From assembly GCA_035578155.1 (NCBI GenBank), contig JAPWDM010000069.1:62001-126000 (forward strand): a stretch of DNA of 64,000 bases, in the 5' to 3' direction. Origin of the DNA: Brachynemurus nebulosus. Its lineage: Eukaryota > Arthropoda > Insecta > Neuroptera > Myrmeleontidae. Under the pieces are notes generated by a model. The model was not told the origin of the DNA. It searched no databases and saw nothing but the letters and a program-made list of their open reading frames with translations. The position numbers and the translations under genes were made by a program. This document shows, piece after piece, positions 23,272 through 35,316 of the stretch. The first letter of the stretch is position 1, and every line of letters starts with the position of its first letter.

Positions 23272-24690
23272 AAAAAATTACCCAATAATAAAGCCCCTGG
23301 ATCAGGCGATATTGACAATAAATTACTCAAAAACCTACCAAAAAAAGCAATAGTACAACTGATGCACATAATCAATGCAATACTACTAACTGGACACTTC
23401 TCCAGTCAGTGGAAACACGCCACAATAATTCCGATATCGAAACCAGGAAAAGACATTACAAAACCAATAAACTACAGACCAATAAGCTTACTAAATACCT
23501 TATCAAAAATCACAGAAAAAATCATACTCAAAAGAATAAATGACTATAGTAACAAAAACAAAATAATAATAGACGAACAATACGGATTTAGACCAAAACA
23601 TGAGACAACCATGCAAGTTAACAGACTGACTAAAGACAAAAGAAAATTTCCAAAAACACAAAGTTACCTCAATGGTACTATTGGACATCGAAAAAGCATT
23701 TGAAACTGTATGGACTGACGGACTAATCTACACATTGATCAAATATGGGTTCCCAACCAATATTATAAAACTAATTAAAAACTATTTAAATAACAGAAAA
23801 TTCCAAATAAAAATCAACAACAAATTATCCAAAACTAGAACCCCAAAAGCCGGTGTACCCCAAGGATCAGTTCTGAGTCCAAGTATGTTTACATATTTCA
23901 TCAACGATATCCCTAAATTCGGAAAAATAAAACTGGCTATCTTCGCGGACGATACTGCGCTATACGCGCACCTGTTTAGTGCTCAGGTAGCCACAAAGCA
24001 AATACAGATACATGTTGATGAGGTGTGTAAATATGCAAAAAACTGGAAAATATAAATTAACAACCAGAAAACTGAACACATAATATTTAAAAGAAAAATA
24101 CGAGACACAAAAGTATTTACTAAACTACAAGTAAATGAAAGCAAAATAACAGACAAAACGGTTGTAAAATATCTTGGAGTCCCATTGAATACAAAACTTT
24201 ATTATAAGCAACAAATTGATATGGCATTATAAAAAGGGAACAGTGTTCTACGAGAGCTGTAACCGCTCTTAAATGCCAACAATAAACTGACTACACACAA
24301 CAAAAGACTCCTATACACATCAATCATTAAACCGGTAATAACTTACGCCGCCCCTGTTTGGAAAAGTGCATCAAAAACCAACAAAACAAGATTACAAAAT
24401 AAAATACTACGACTCATACTCAACGCAGACAGATACACAAGAATAAGGGACCTTCACAGGGACGCAAACATACTGACAATATACGAATACATACAAAAAA
24501 TGACACAAACTTTTGAAAACAGACAAACAAGAACAAATAATTAAAACTAAGCTGTATCGACTGAATCAGAACAAGCCAAATTGGTGAAGAAAAATACAAA
24601 TATTAACAAAACCACATGTAAATAGTGTAAATAATCGTGTAAATAGCAGTGTAAATAGTGCACATAGTGAATAGAAATAGATAAAATATG
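23272..24690 (+). pseudogene. Jockey-type LINE reverse transcriptase, 5'-truncated
   Basis: The first recognisable residues are NNKAPGSGDIDN at 23281. They are followed by the RT core (NYRPISLLNTLSK, EQYGFRPKHET, LDIEKAFETVW, GVPQGSVLSPSMF and the catalytic FADDTAL near 23950) and the C-terminal thumb (NNQKTEHIIF, YLGVPLN, KPVITYAAPVW). A frameshift near 23690 and stops at 24054 and 24231 inactivate it. The endonuclease and ORF1 are missing, as is usual for 5'-truncated LINEs. The 3' tail is A-rich and is interrupted by gypsy element 2 at 24713. Confidence 0.85.
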
Positions 24691-24716
24691 CAAAAATGAA
24701 AATAAAAATAAAATAG

Positions 24717-25403
24717 TGTAACGAATGAGTTTGGAAAAACAAATCATTCAAAAATTTAAATAATATAATTTTTTCTTAGATTACAATTTTCAAGTCAGTT
24801 TAGGCAAATATAGGCAAAATTGGATAATTTTGTGTACTAAACTTTGCATAGCTTTCATACTTGCTAACAAAATTTTATTAAAAATTTATAACTTATTAAT
24901 AAATTCAAATAATATTTTATGTAAGCATCATATATAATAGATATTATTATTACAATGTATTTATTAAGTTATATTAGGTGAATACTTCTCATATTTGCTA
25001 ATAATCCATTTTATAAATTTTTACATTTTCTATAATTTGAATATTGCAGTAACCGCTGCCCGTTAATCTCGACACCAGCTGTCATACACTTTGTACATAT
25101 CTCATATTAGTATTTTAATACACACATTTTACATAAATAGAACTTATATTTCTTGGTAATTTCGATAATTAAAATTTTATAAAATTGAATTCAATATTTT
25201 CGTTGAATTTTAATGAAGAAACAAAATAAATCTTCACACCAGTTATATCAGCCAATCAGAATCGAGCGTTACCAACAAAATAAGTTTTGAATGTGTATGT
25301 CGACAGTAACGGACAGTCAGTCATAAAGTTGCAGTCATCACTTTGGTTTTCAAAAAAAAAAAAAATAAGATTGTTTCCTTTAAAACTTAATAACAAAATT
25401 TCA
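24717..25403 (+). repeat. 5' LTR of gypsy element 2
   Basis: It is nearly identical to the 3' LTR at the matched positions (three differences seen in the first 170 bp). It has an extra internal segment relative to the 3' copy. Confidence 0.9.
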
Positions 25404-25692
25404 TAATGGACGCCATGACGGTACTGGGAATAGATTTTTATACCTGATGTTGGTGAGATCTTTTTATTTTTTTCTTTTGTCTAAATTTATATTTTTCAAT
25501 AGTATTTCTTATCCTTTTAAAATGTATGTTATTTAATATGTGATTGCAACATTAAACCCCCCTTTTTTTTAATTGTAACTTTAAGTGTTTCATAATTCAT
25601 GCCATGTGCTCATCTCTGTATTTAAGTCAAAGTAGTTAAATTCATTTAAATACATATTCTTTTGACATGTCAAACTTGTAATTTATTTGCTT

Positions 25693-26452
<760 letters not shown>

Positions 26453-26528
<76 letters not shown>
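26453..26528. repeat. (TA)n microsatellite, right block
   Basis: Continuation of the TA run on the other side of the foldback element. Confidence 0.95.
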
Positions 26529-26531
<3 letters not shown>

Positions 26532-27276
26532 AATCTTACAATTAGATATTTATAATGGGTAGTTATAGTATTTTGCCATTGTTAATACTTTAATTTTATT
26601 TTATGTTTAGGTAATGCCATTTTGTTGACATTATTTAATCATATATTTAAATTTCACTTCTTAGTCTTCTTATTTAATAAATGAAATTGTTATGTATTGA
26701 TATTTCAAGATTTTATTGAGCAATTGTCAAATAAAATTTGTTAAACTTTAATTGTTTGTTCTTGTTATAAAGTTAACCCTCCATACCTGGTACGGGGTAA
26801 AATATTAGTAGCGAATTATTTTCCTTTGCTTTGTGGTACAAGTGTCACTCGATTCACGACTTCTGCGTTTTTGTTAACAAGTAGGGTATCCCGGGCCCAG
26901 CACGCATCTAACAACTTGCAGGTTCGAGTTGCATTTTAACACCTCACTGCAAATCTCCTCTTTATTTTGTACTTGTATTTCTTGTTAAATATCAAATTCA
27001 AAATTTAAGTTAAATAAACTATAAACTTCTACCTATACTTAATACTAATAATATTACCAATACATAAAAATATTCTTATAAACAAACCCCCTTCTTAACC
27101 CCCTAATTTTTAATTTTTATTTATTTGCTACAATTTGGTAGCAAAGCTAAAAACACTTAAAAAACTTTATTTCAAGAACATAGCAACTTTATATGCTTTG
27201 AAAAATTTTCCTTTGCTTCTCGTATTTAAAATTTTTAGGTAAATTTTGGGTAGTTATTTACATTTTCGTAACAAAT

Positions 27277-28055
27277 ATGGATCCAATTGAGGAGAAATTG
27301 CAACAAGAACAAGACGATTCTAAAGAAGAAACTTCCATGAACGTTGACGATATGGTTAAAGTACTTTCTCAAACTGTTAATATCATTTCGGAGACTGCTA
27401 GTCAAATGGCTCAACACCAACAGCTTTTTAATCAGATGAGTAATCTTCTTTTATCTCAATCTACAGGTCATACTCCAGATCATTCAAATTCAGGTTCGGA
27501 TATCAATGCTTTACGTTTAAATTTAGAAAATTTATTTGTTGATACACCCATTTTAAATATTTACAATTCAGAATCAATATTAAGATTTATTATTAAAGTT
27601 GACGAACTTATTTCATTAAATCTTTTTCCAGAAAAGTTAATTATTAAATATTTAACATTAAAATGTAAACCAGAATTTAAAAATGATTGGATTACATACG
27701 TTCAAAATGATCTGAAGTGGGACATTATTAAACAGTTACTTTTACAATTTATCAGTCCGACCGATAAAGAAATATTAAAAGATAAATTTATTCGGAGAAA
27801 ACAAAATTCTTCTGAATCTTTTCAAACCTTTGTGCATACTATTTTAAAATATTATGAAGCTTTAAGCGTACCCTATACCGAACTGGAACTTGTTAGTATG
27901 ATTTTAGCTCATGTAAATTGGGACACTTTTAATATAATAAAATTTTTTCCACCCCCTGTTTCTAAAGTAGATTTAATTCAACTGGTTAGAACTGTAACTA
28001 ATATTAAATTTAGAACAAAAGGCTATCTATCTCAAAATTCTTCATTTACTCCTCC

Positions 28056-28087
<32 letters not shown>

Positions 28088-28344
28088 GCTTAAAAACTGC
28101 AAACCCTTACAATAACGTTAGTAAAGCTCCGAATAATTCTTCTTTTAAAAATAGATGCGCTTATTGCAAATGTATGGGTCACTCTATTAACCAATGTCGT
28201 AAGCGCCCAGGTAATAAAATAAATAAAAATGTAGGTAAAACGACACCACATGTCACTCCTTCTTTTATCAATCATGAAAATCAAACACTAAATGTCACCA
28301 CAGAATCTCCTCAACCATGTACATCCTCAAATCCAAAAAACTAG
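27277..28344 (+). CDS. Gypsy element 2 Gag
   Basis: An intact frame of 355 residues starts MDPIEEKLQQEQ. A coiled-coil-like N-terminus is followed by a Gag capsid-type helical region (residues about 90-250; QTFVHTILKYYEAL, ELELVSMILAHV). A run of asparagines from an (AAT)n repeat sits near residues 264-272. One zinc knuckle, CAYCKCMGHSINQC, lies near residue 292. It ends at TAG 28342-28344, directly after the heptamer AAAAAAC, so pol is probably made by -1 frameshifting. Confidence 0.88.
28335..28341 (+). promoter_or_regulatory. -1 ribosomal frameshift site
   Basis: A AAA AAC in the gag frame, followed at once by the gag stop codon TAG. The pol frame is exactly -1 relative to gag and is open across this point. 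The heptamer fits the X XXY YYZ rule. Confidence 0.75.
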
Positions 28345-31300
28345 TCACGTTGCCTAAACTAACGATGAATCTTCCCCTTATTAATATCATAATATCAAAT
28401 AATAATTTCACATGTCTGTTGGACTCAAGCAGTTCTATAGATATTATTTCCCAAAAAACTTACAGAAAAATTTTAAAATCCTCAAAAAATAAGATTTTGT
28501 CTTTTTCTACCCATACTACCGTTAATTTACCTAACAATAATCAAATATTCCTTAATAAAATTGTTAAAATTCATTTTAAAATTAAAAACCTCTCATGGAC
28601 TCGAGATTTTTACGTTTTTTCTCAAATACCCTTTGATGTCATTATTGGAGCAAAAACTTTAAAATATATGCAGTTAATAATTAACTTTAAAAATTCTGAA
28701 ATTTCATTTAGTCATCATACAGATTACAAAATCTCTTTCTTAAATTGTAATTCAGAATCTACTCTTAATTTTTCAAATACAATTTTGGAAATAAAAGCAA
28801 ATTTAACTGATATTCAACAAAAAAAATTAAATTCCACATTAAAAAAACACAGGGCCGTACTATCTGAAATACCGGGTAGGGCATTAAATTACGAATATAA
28901 TATTATTCTCAAAGACAATATTCCAGTTAGAAAATCCCCTTATTATCTTCCTCCTGATAAATTAAAAATTTTAGAAGAACACATTGCAGACTTAATTAAA
29001 TACGATATCTTGTATCCATGCCAAAGTCAGTACGCAACTCCTGTTTTCTTTGTTAAAAAACAAAATGGTTTCCGACTTGTCGCTGATTACCGCTTTTTAA
29101 ATAAACATTTGCAATTTGACCCTTGTAGTGCTATTACTTTAGAATCCGTATTCTCCAACTTACGAAACTCTAAAATTTTTAATTCTTTTGATATGTCAAA
29201 GTCTTTTTATCAAATTCCACTTAGTAAACAATCACAGTTAATTACAGCGATTATAACCCAATTCGGACAATATGCTTGGAAAGTTTGCCCGTTTGGTATG
29301 GTAAATTCTGCACAAGCTCTTAATCGTTACCTTTTAAGAGAACTAGCCGATTTTCGACGAAGTTTTCTAGTAGTTTATTACGATGATTTAATTATCCATT
29401 CAAGTTCAATCGAGGAACATTTACAACACATAAATTTATTATAATCCCGTTTTAAGAAACTAAATTTAACTATAAATCCTCAAAAAACTAAATTATGTAT
29501 GACTCGTATAAAAATCCTCGGCCATGTTATTTCAGAGGGTACTAAATGTCCCGATCCTCAAAAATGTCAGGCAATTAAAGATATGCCTATACCACATAAC
29601 CTTAAATCCTTACAAAGATTTTTAGGAATGACTGCTTTTTATTCCAAATTTATACCTGCTTATGCCCAAATCACTGCTCCATTAAATGCACTCAAAAAAA
29701 AGAACGTAAAATTTGTTATTAATGAAATTCACACCAAAGCCATTAATACACTCAAAGAAGCTTTATGTAATTACCCAGTCTTACATCTTCCAGATTTTTC
29801 AAAAAATTTTGTTTTGACTACCGATGCATCTAGTACCGGTATTGCTTCTTGCTTATCTCAAAATTTCGATGATGGAAGACATCCTATAGCCTATTTCTCG
29901 CGTAAATTGTCTGGTCCTGAATTGAAATATGATGCTTTGCATCTCGAGTTATTAGCAGTAATGCTTTCTATTGAACACTTTAAAGATTATCTTATGGACA
30001 GACACTTTACTCTTGAAACTGATTGCAATTCTTTAGTTTGGCTATTAAAAACTCCACACAGATTTAATAAATTTGGAAGATGGATACTTAAACTTTCACA
30101 ATATAATTTTACTCCCGTCCATATTAGAGGTCAAGAAAATTATACAGCCGACTGCTTATCGCGTCTTTTTAATATTGATAACCAGAAATCTCGTGATACT
30201 ATCATGGAAACAAAAAGTCCTATACAAATGTTAAACAATATTGTACAAAACCCACAAGGATTTTTATCAATCAAGCATGCTCAGAAACAATCTGACGACT
30301 GTAAACTCATTTACCAGAATATTAAATCTGGTATTAATGTAAAAAACTTTGCAGTTAAAGACGGTCTTCTGATCAGGCTTGTTGGTAGAAATAAATTAAA
30401 AAGAATTGTACTTCCAGATTCAATGTTAGATTTCATAATAAATTATTTCCATGATTCATCACATGGTGGTATCACGAAATGCTATCGTGAAATAGCGAGA
30501 CATTTTTATCACAAAAACTTATATAAATCTGTTAAAGATACTATTGTAAAATGTGAAATTTGTAAAAAGTTCAAAGCCACTAACAGCTCCTTTTCTACAC
30601 AGATTGCGTCTACGCCACCAAACTACATATGGGAACGCTTATATATCGATTTTGTGGGACCAATACTAACTTCATCAGATGTCAACAGGTATATTTTCGT
30701 CGCCCTCGACGGATTCTCGAAGTTTCTAATAACGTTTCCTACACGTCGTACGAACACTAACACAGTTATCAAATTGCTACAGAAAATTTTCTTACAATAT
30801 AGAAATCCGACTCACGTCATCTCCGACAATGCAAGTTATTTTAAAAATATAAAATATGTCAACTTCCTAATTCAGAATGGTTCCAAAGCAACATATTGTT
30901 CACCTTACCACCCTCAGTCAAATATGGTGGAAAGGGCAAACCGCACTTTAAAAACGAATTTATCAATCTTACTACACCAGTATTCATCCAAACATAAAGC
31001 CTGGACACAGTTCTTGGACTTTGCAACGTTTGCTTATAACACATCATACCATTCTGTAATTAAAACTACACCAGCTGAAGCTTTTCTTAAACGTAAATTG
31101 AACAATCCGCTAGATCAATGTTACGACCTGGGAAACCTTCTAACTCAAGAAACTCCACTATCCGATGACGAAATCAAAAATAACATCAATAAAGCACACC
31201 AATACTTAAAACAGAAATCAGAACATTTACCGCAATCAAGATTCAGGGTTGGCCAAATAGTTTACAAAAAAGTGCAACATCCAACCTCAACTACTACAGT

Positions 31301-31433
31301 CGACAAGAAGTTTTCACCGCAATGGTCTGGTCCCTACAATATCGTTTACTTCACATCACCAAATACAGCAATAATCTTCGATGAAGACACCAATACGTCG
31401 CAATCTGTGCACACTTCACACCTCCGTACGTAA
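28341..31433 (+). pseudogene. Gypsy element 2 Pol (protease, RT, RNase H, integrase)
   Basis: One frame runs from the frameshift site to 31433, broken only by a TAA at 29442-29444 between the RT palm and thumb. Order: protease (site reads LLDSSSSID, lacking the glycine of the usual D-T/S-G), RT (VADYRFLNKH, FDMSKSFYQIPL, FGMVNSAQAL, catalytic YYDDLII), thumb (ILGHVISEG), RNase H (TTDASSTG, LHLELLAVM, ETDCNSL, TADCLSRLF), integrase zinc region (HDSSHGGITKCY, CEICKK), and core with D in YIDFVGP, D in ISDNASYF and E in NMVERANR. The C-terminal tail has the PQWSGPY motif. The copy is young by its LTRs but not functional as it stands. Confidence 0.9.
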
Positions 31434-31615
31434 CTGGAGCTCCCCCTCACCTTCTACAATCTTATCTAAATTTCAAATACAATAAACATGTAATATTTTT
31501 GTAAATTGATGAAAGTGCTTCGTTAAGCTCAAACTAGTACAATTTTCATTTAATTTTAAATACTGTATTTTATATAATTAATTTCTTTCTTGGGTATTCT
31601 TTAGCTACGCTAAGA

Positions 31616-31652
31616 AGAAAATTTTTTCTTGCTTCTCAAGAAAAAATTTTCT
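31616..31652. repeat. Perfect 16-bp stem-loop before 3' LTR
   Basis: AGAAAATTTTTTCTTG and its exact complement, separated by a 5-nt loop, lie about 20 bp upstream of the 3' LTR. A shorter counterpart is at 1862-1885. Confidence 0.7.
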
Positions 31653-31671
31653 CCTCACCACTGGGTGGATT

Positions 31672-32252
31672 TGTAACGAATGAGTTTGGAAAAACAAATC
31701 ATTCAAAAATTTAAATAATATAATTTTTTCTTAAATTACAATTTTCAAGTCAGTTTAGGCAAATATAGACAAAATTGGATAATTTTGTGTACTAAACTTT
31801 GCATAGCTTTCATACTTGTTAACAAAATTTTCTAATAATCCAAAACTAATAATCCATTTTATAAATTTTTCATTTTCTATAATTTGAATATTGCAGTAAC
31901 CGCTGCCCGTTAATCTCGACACCAGCTGTCATACACTTTGTAAATATCTCATATTAGTATTTTAATACACACATTTTACATAAATAGAACTTATATTTCT
32001 TGGTAATTTCGATAATTAAAATTTTATAAAATTGAATTCAATATTTTCGCTGAATTTTAATGAAGAAACAAAATAAATCTTCACACCAGTTATATCAGCC
32101 AATCAGAATCGAGCGTTACCAACAAAATAAGTTTTGAGTGTGTATGTTGAGAGTAACGGACAGTCAGTCATAAAGTTGCAGTCATCACTTTGGTTTTTTA
32201 AAAAAAAAAAAAAATAAGATTGTTTCCTTTAAAACTTAATAACAAAATTTCA
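31672..32252 (+). repeat. 3' LTR of gypsy element 2
   Basis: It matches 24717-25403 except for the missing internal segment, and is followed by the ATAG duplication. Confidence 0.9.
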
Positions 32253-32590
32253 ATAGATAAGTGGGTTTTTTATCAATTGTTTTCCTACATTCACTACCAC
32301 AACCAAGAAAATTAAATACATAAAGACACGATAAACAATAAATAAATTATTTTTAGAATCCAATATTAACGTAAGACAGGGATGAAGGCAAATGCCACAA
32401 ACCCTGAAAAATAAAAATTTTCTGTAATACATAGGTAAAACGGGGTACAATGTATAGGGGTGCATGTGATTACACAGGCCTGCGAAATTTGACTTTTTTT
32501 TCCCCCTTCCAATAATTATATTTTGTTTTTAAATATTTAGGTATGTTAAATTAAAATACAGCTGTTTTTTTTCTAGCACATCGAGATTTA

Positions 32591-33942
32591 GGGGAAGTGT
32601 GCCTAATGTCGCACCTATTTTGAAAATTGAAATTTTCTCTGCTATTTTTACTTTTTAATTAACCCCACTTATACTTCTGTTTAGTTTTTTAATGCTATTG
32701 AGGTACTAAATAGTTGGGAATTGATTAAACATGTATATATCTTTTTGTAATTAATGAAAAAAACTGGTTTTGACGGCTTCATGAAATGTCGTCTCAATAT
32801 CGCCCACCAATAGTGGTCAAAATATGGCCCTGTACGATATTAGGCTAATATTTCTATCACACAATGTTAGACATGGTTTATGAACAAAAAGAAAACACAT
32901 TTAATACAAAATAATATTGTTTATTCTTAAGTAGAACAAAATTTCATAGAATTACATTAATATATGTTTAATCATAAGTAAATTAGAATTTTGTAGTTTT
33001 ACTTATATTACGTTCTTAATTAATCATCTAAACAATAATCACAAAGTAAATGTTTTGTAATCTTCCGTTCCCAAACATTGTTTGTGAAACCAAATGCGAT
33101 ACTTTGTACAAATGATCGACCCACTTCTCGCCCTTTTGTCTGTTAAATACGACTAACCACAATAGGGACATTCACAGTCATTCTCACTGTCGTCTTCATC
33201 AGTTGAAACTGTAAGAGAGTCAGCCACAACGTCGTCACTTGAACTAGATTCAAAACAACTAAACGCATCGAAAAGTGAGACAAAATTTGTAGATAGTTTT
33301 ATGCTCTATAACGTTTATAAAAAATACAAAAACGATTTAAGGCAAAAGAAGCGAGATATTTTCACAAAACGATCTTTGACCTCCAATATCTACGGACGCT
33401 CATACGTGACCTTATGAGACTTTTAAGGGAACGTTTAGCATGCCAAAATAAAGCTGTATAAGAAAATCCAGCTTATTCCGTTTCATTCCGAGGTTAACCC
33501 CTTTTTTGATTTAAATGATTGGGCTACCGTGCCTAATATCGTATAGTGCGATATTATGATGGGCGATATTTGGCATATTGTGACAAATAAATATGGCGGA
33601 TTTTTCAGCTTGAAATATGTCATAAACTAATATTATAATTATGAAAATACAAATTATACAATACAGAGAAGTTATTGTTGTAACTGACAAATAAATATCA
33701 CTTACCTCTCATCATACAATTAGATGCATAAGTAACACCTCCAAAATATTTGAAATCAAAAAAATTAAAAAAAGTTTTGCAAAAAATACAAAAGTTACCA
33801 ATCTTGTTCAACACTTGGCCTCGCCTAATGGCTGCCAGAGGGCAAAGAGTTAGACTGATTGTCACCAGGACATAACACTTACGAACGGCAATATGGTGGT
33901 GTGCGATATTAGGAACATGTACGATATTAGGTACACTTCCCC
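32591..33942. mobile_element. Internally deleted pogo/Tigger-like transposon
   Basis: 24-bp inverted repeats start GGGGAAGTGTGCCTAATGTC (three mismatches between ends), flanked by TA on both sides (32589-32590 and 33943-33944). The interior repeats the motif CCTAATATCG. The only coding trace is a C-terminal zinc-finger remnant at 33030-33270. TA duplication and the C-terminal PHD-like finger suggest a pogo/Tigger-type origin. Confidence 0.7.
33030..33270 (-). pseudogene. PHD-like zinc finger, C-terminus of a transposase
   Basis: The leftward frame reads an acidic serine-rich stretch (SSSDDVVADS, STDEDDSEND), then C-E-C-P-Y-C-G, a stop, and IICTKYRIWFHKQCLG. The C-x-C-x2-C, C, H-x2-C spacing resembles the PHD-like fingers that end some Tigger/jerky-type transposases. 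The DDE core is deleted. Confidence 0.5.
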
Positions 33943-34088
33943 TATTTTTATTGATGACATGCATATTTTAAAATTTTTTAACAATTATTATGAAAATATA
34001 AAAATTAATAAATTTAAAATTAAATTTTTACTCAAAAAACCAACAGTATTAGTTGAAAAAATGCTAAAGAAACTAAGTAAATTAAATA

Positions 34089-34387
34089 CAGGGTGGCGAT
34101 CGACCCGGAAAACTTGGAAAACCTGGAAAAGTCTGGGAATTTCAAATGTTTGAAAAAGTCAGGGAATTTCAGTCGTAGTCAAGGATTTTTACAGTTTTCG
34201 CTCCGGCGAGAGCGTCGACTGATAGTTTTTTTTTGCTGTATTTTTGCCACTGACGAGCAAAAAAAAAGGTCGTTTTTTATTTTTAAACAATATTTTTTCG
34301 GAGTAGGTCCTGGAATTTTATTCAGAATCAGGCAGAAGTCGGGGAAAAGTCAAGGAATTATGAAATTGGATTTCAATCGCCACCCTC
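34089..34387. mobile_element. MITE with AGGGTGGCGA ends
   Basis: The left end is AGGGTGGCGATCGACCCGG and the right end ATCGCCACCCT, inverted. The body has repeated GGAAAA and GTCAGGGAATTTC / AAGTCAAGGAATT-type motifs. No coding capacity. The first bases resemble the foldback element at 25831 (AGGGTGGCG). Confidence 0.6.
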
Positions 34388-34600
34388 TAAAAAGACATCA
34401 TATCTTTTTTTACTTTCTTCAAAACTCCTGTTCAAACTTCTCTTATGCTTTCTATCCGGTGCATCTCTCTTCAACATCCAACGGTAGCCTGCCATCATGT
34501 TTGCGTCCCACCTTCCTTGGTATCTGCTCTCCATAACCCTTATATCTTGGTGGAAAGAAGTCAATATGAGATTGCAGAAACTGTAACTTTACACTCATAT
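34373..34600 (-). pseudogene. C-terminal fragment of an arthropod repeat protein
   Basis: The leftward frame reads SFHQDIRVMESRYQGRWDAN, then MAGYRWMLKRDAP and a basic tail. I recall the pattern F-H-Q-[DE]-I-x3-E-x-R-Y-Q-G-[KR]-W followed by [AG]-Y-x-W-x-L-x-R-D from a family of uncharacterised, transposon-associated arthropod proteins. No name or activity can be given. It overlaps the end of the neighbouring MITE, and the true boundary is near 34388. Confidence 0.45.
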
Positions 34601-34639
34601 TGCAACCCAGTTTATGGAAATTGCTGAGCATATTATATT

Positions 34640-35314
34640 TTTATAAATGGGCTTTTTTTGTTTCCTAAAAAATTTTTCACTACCTCTTTAATGAATAGAG
34701 AAAAATAAATTACCCTCAATAATGAGCTCATTAGCGGATGATCTTAAAATTCACCTTTTTTCCCAAAATAAAGATATATCACTTAATTAATTAGGTTTCA
34801 TTTAATAAACCGTTGATGAGATTGTGTTCCTAAAAGCCAATTACAACTATTAAATGACTTTTTATTAGATTGGAAATAAATAAAAATGCGTAATCTATTC
34901 TTGACTTGGTCGACCTAGGTAATTTTAGACAAAAATTTTAATACCTAATATCTAAAAATTCTGACGTGCTGGAATTTTTTGAATATTTTTTTCGTAATCA
35001 GCGCTCTAAAATCTATCAAAGTCAGGTGTCAAATCTTAAAGGGGGAAACCATCGCAGGCCTGTGTTATTTTACTTGTTAAATGTTAGATTTTTCTCCTTT
35101 AATTTTAATGACAAAGATACGAAACTGTTTCAAAAGTAGCTAACTGCAATATTTTCCAATTGAAAAAACATGGAGTTGCAAGCAACACAAACCAGCTGCA
35201 AAACTATCTAATTATTTATATAAAAATGGCGTCATTAGAAAAACCAAGAACAAAAGTAGCGAGTTAGGTGGTCAATATGTGGCACTGCAATGCCTGCAGA
35301 GAATCAAATAATTA
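34640..35314. other. AT-rich non-coding sequence
   Basis: No gene. From 35128 on it contains copies of a motif near GCAAAAGTAGCTAATT that recurs beyond the Tigger element at 37780-37920. Confidence 0.4.
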
Positions 35315-35316
35315 TA

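Larger units (their letters stand above)
32472..35065. mobile_element. Decayed DNA transposon with ACACAGGCCTGCGA ends
   Basis: 14-bp inverted repeats (ACACAGGCCTGCGA, 32472-32485; complement 35052-35065) are followed on each side by a matching TTTCCCCC block. The CAGG start resembles hAT ends, but no clean 8-bp duplication is visible. Inside lie two smaller elements and one short coding remnant. Confidence 0.5.

Noticed and set aside
34093..34536. Rightward 147-residue ORF
   Set aside because: Runs across the MITE and its flank; low complexity and no family resemblance.
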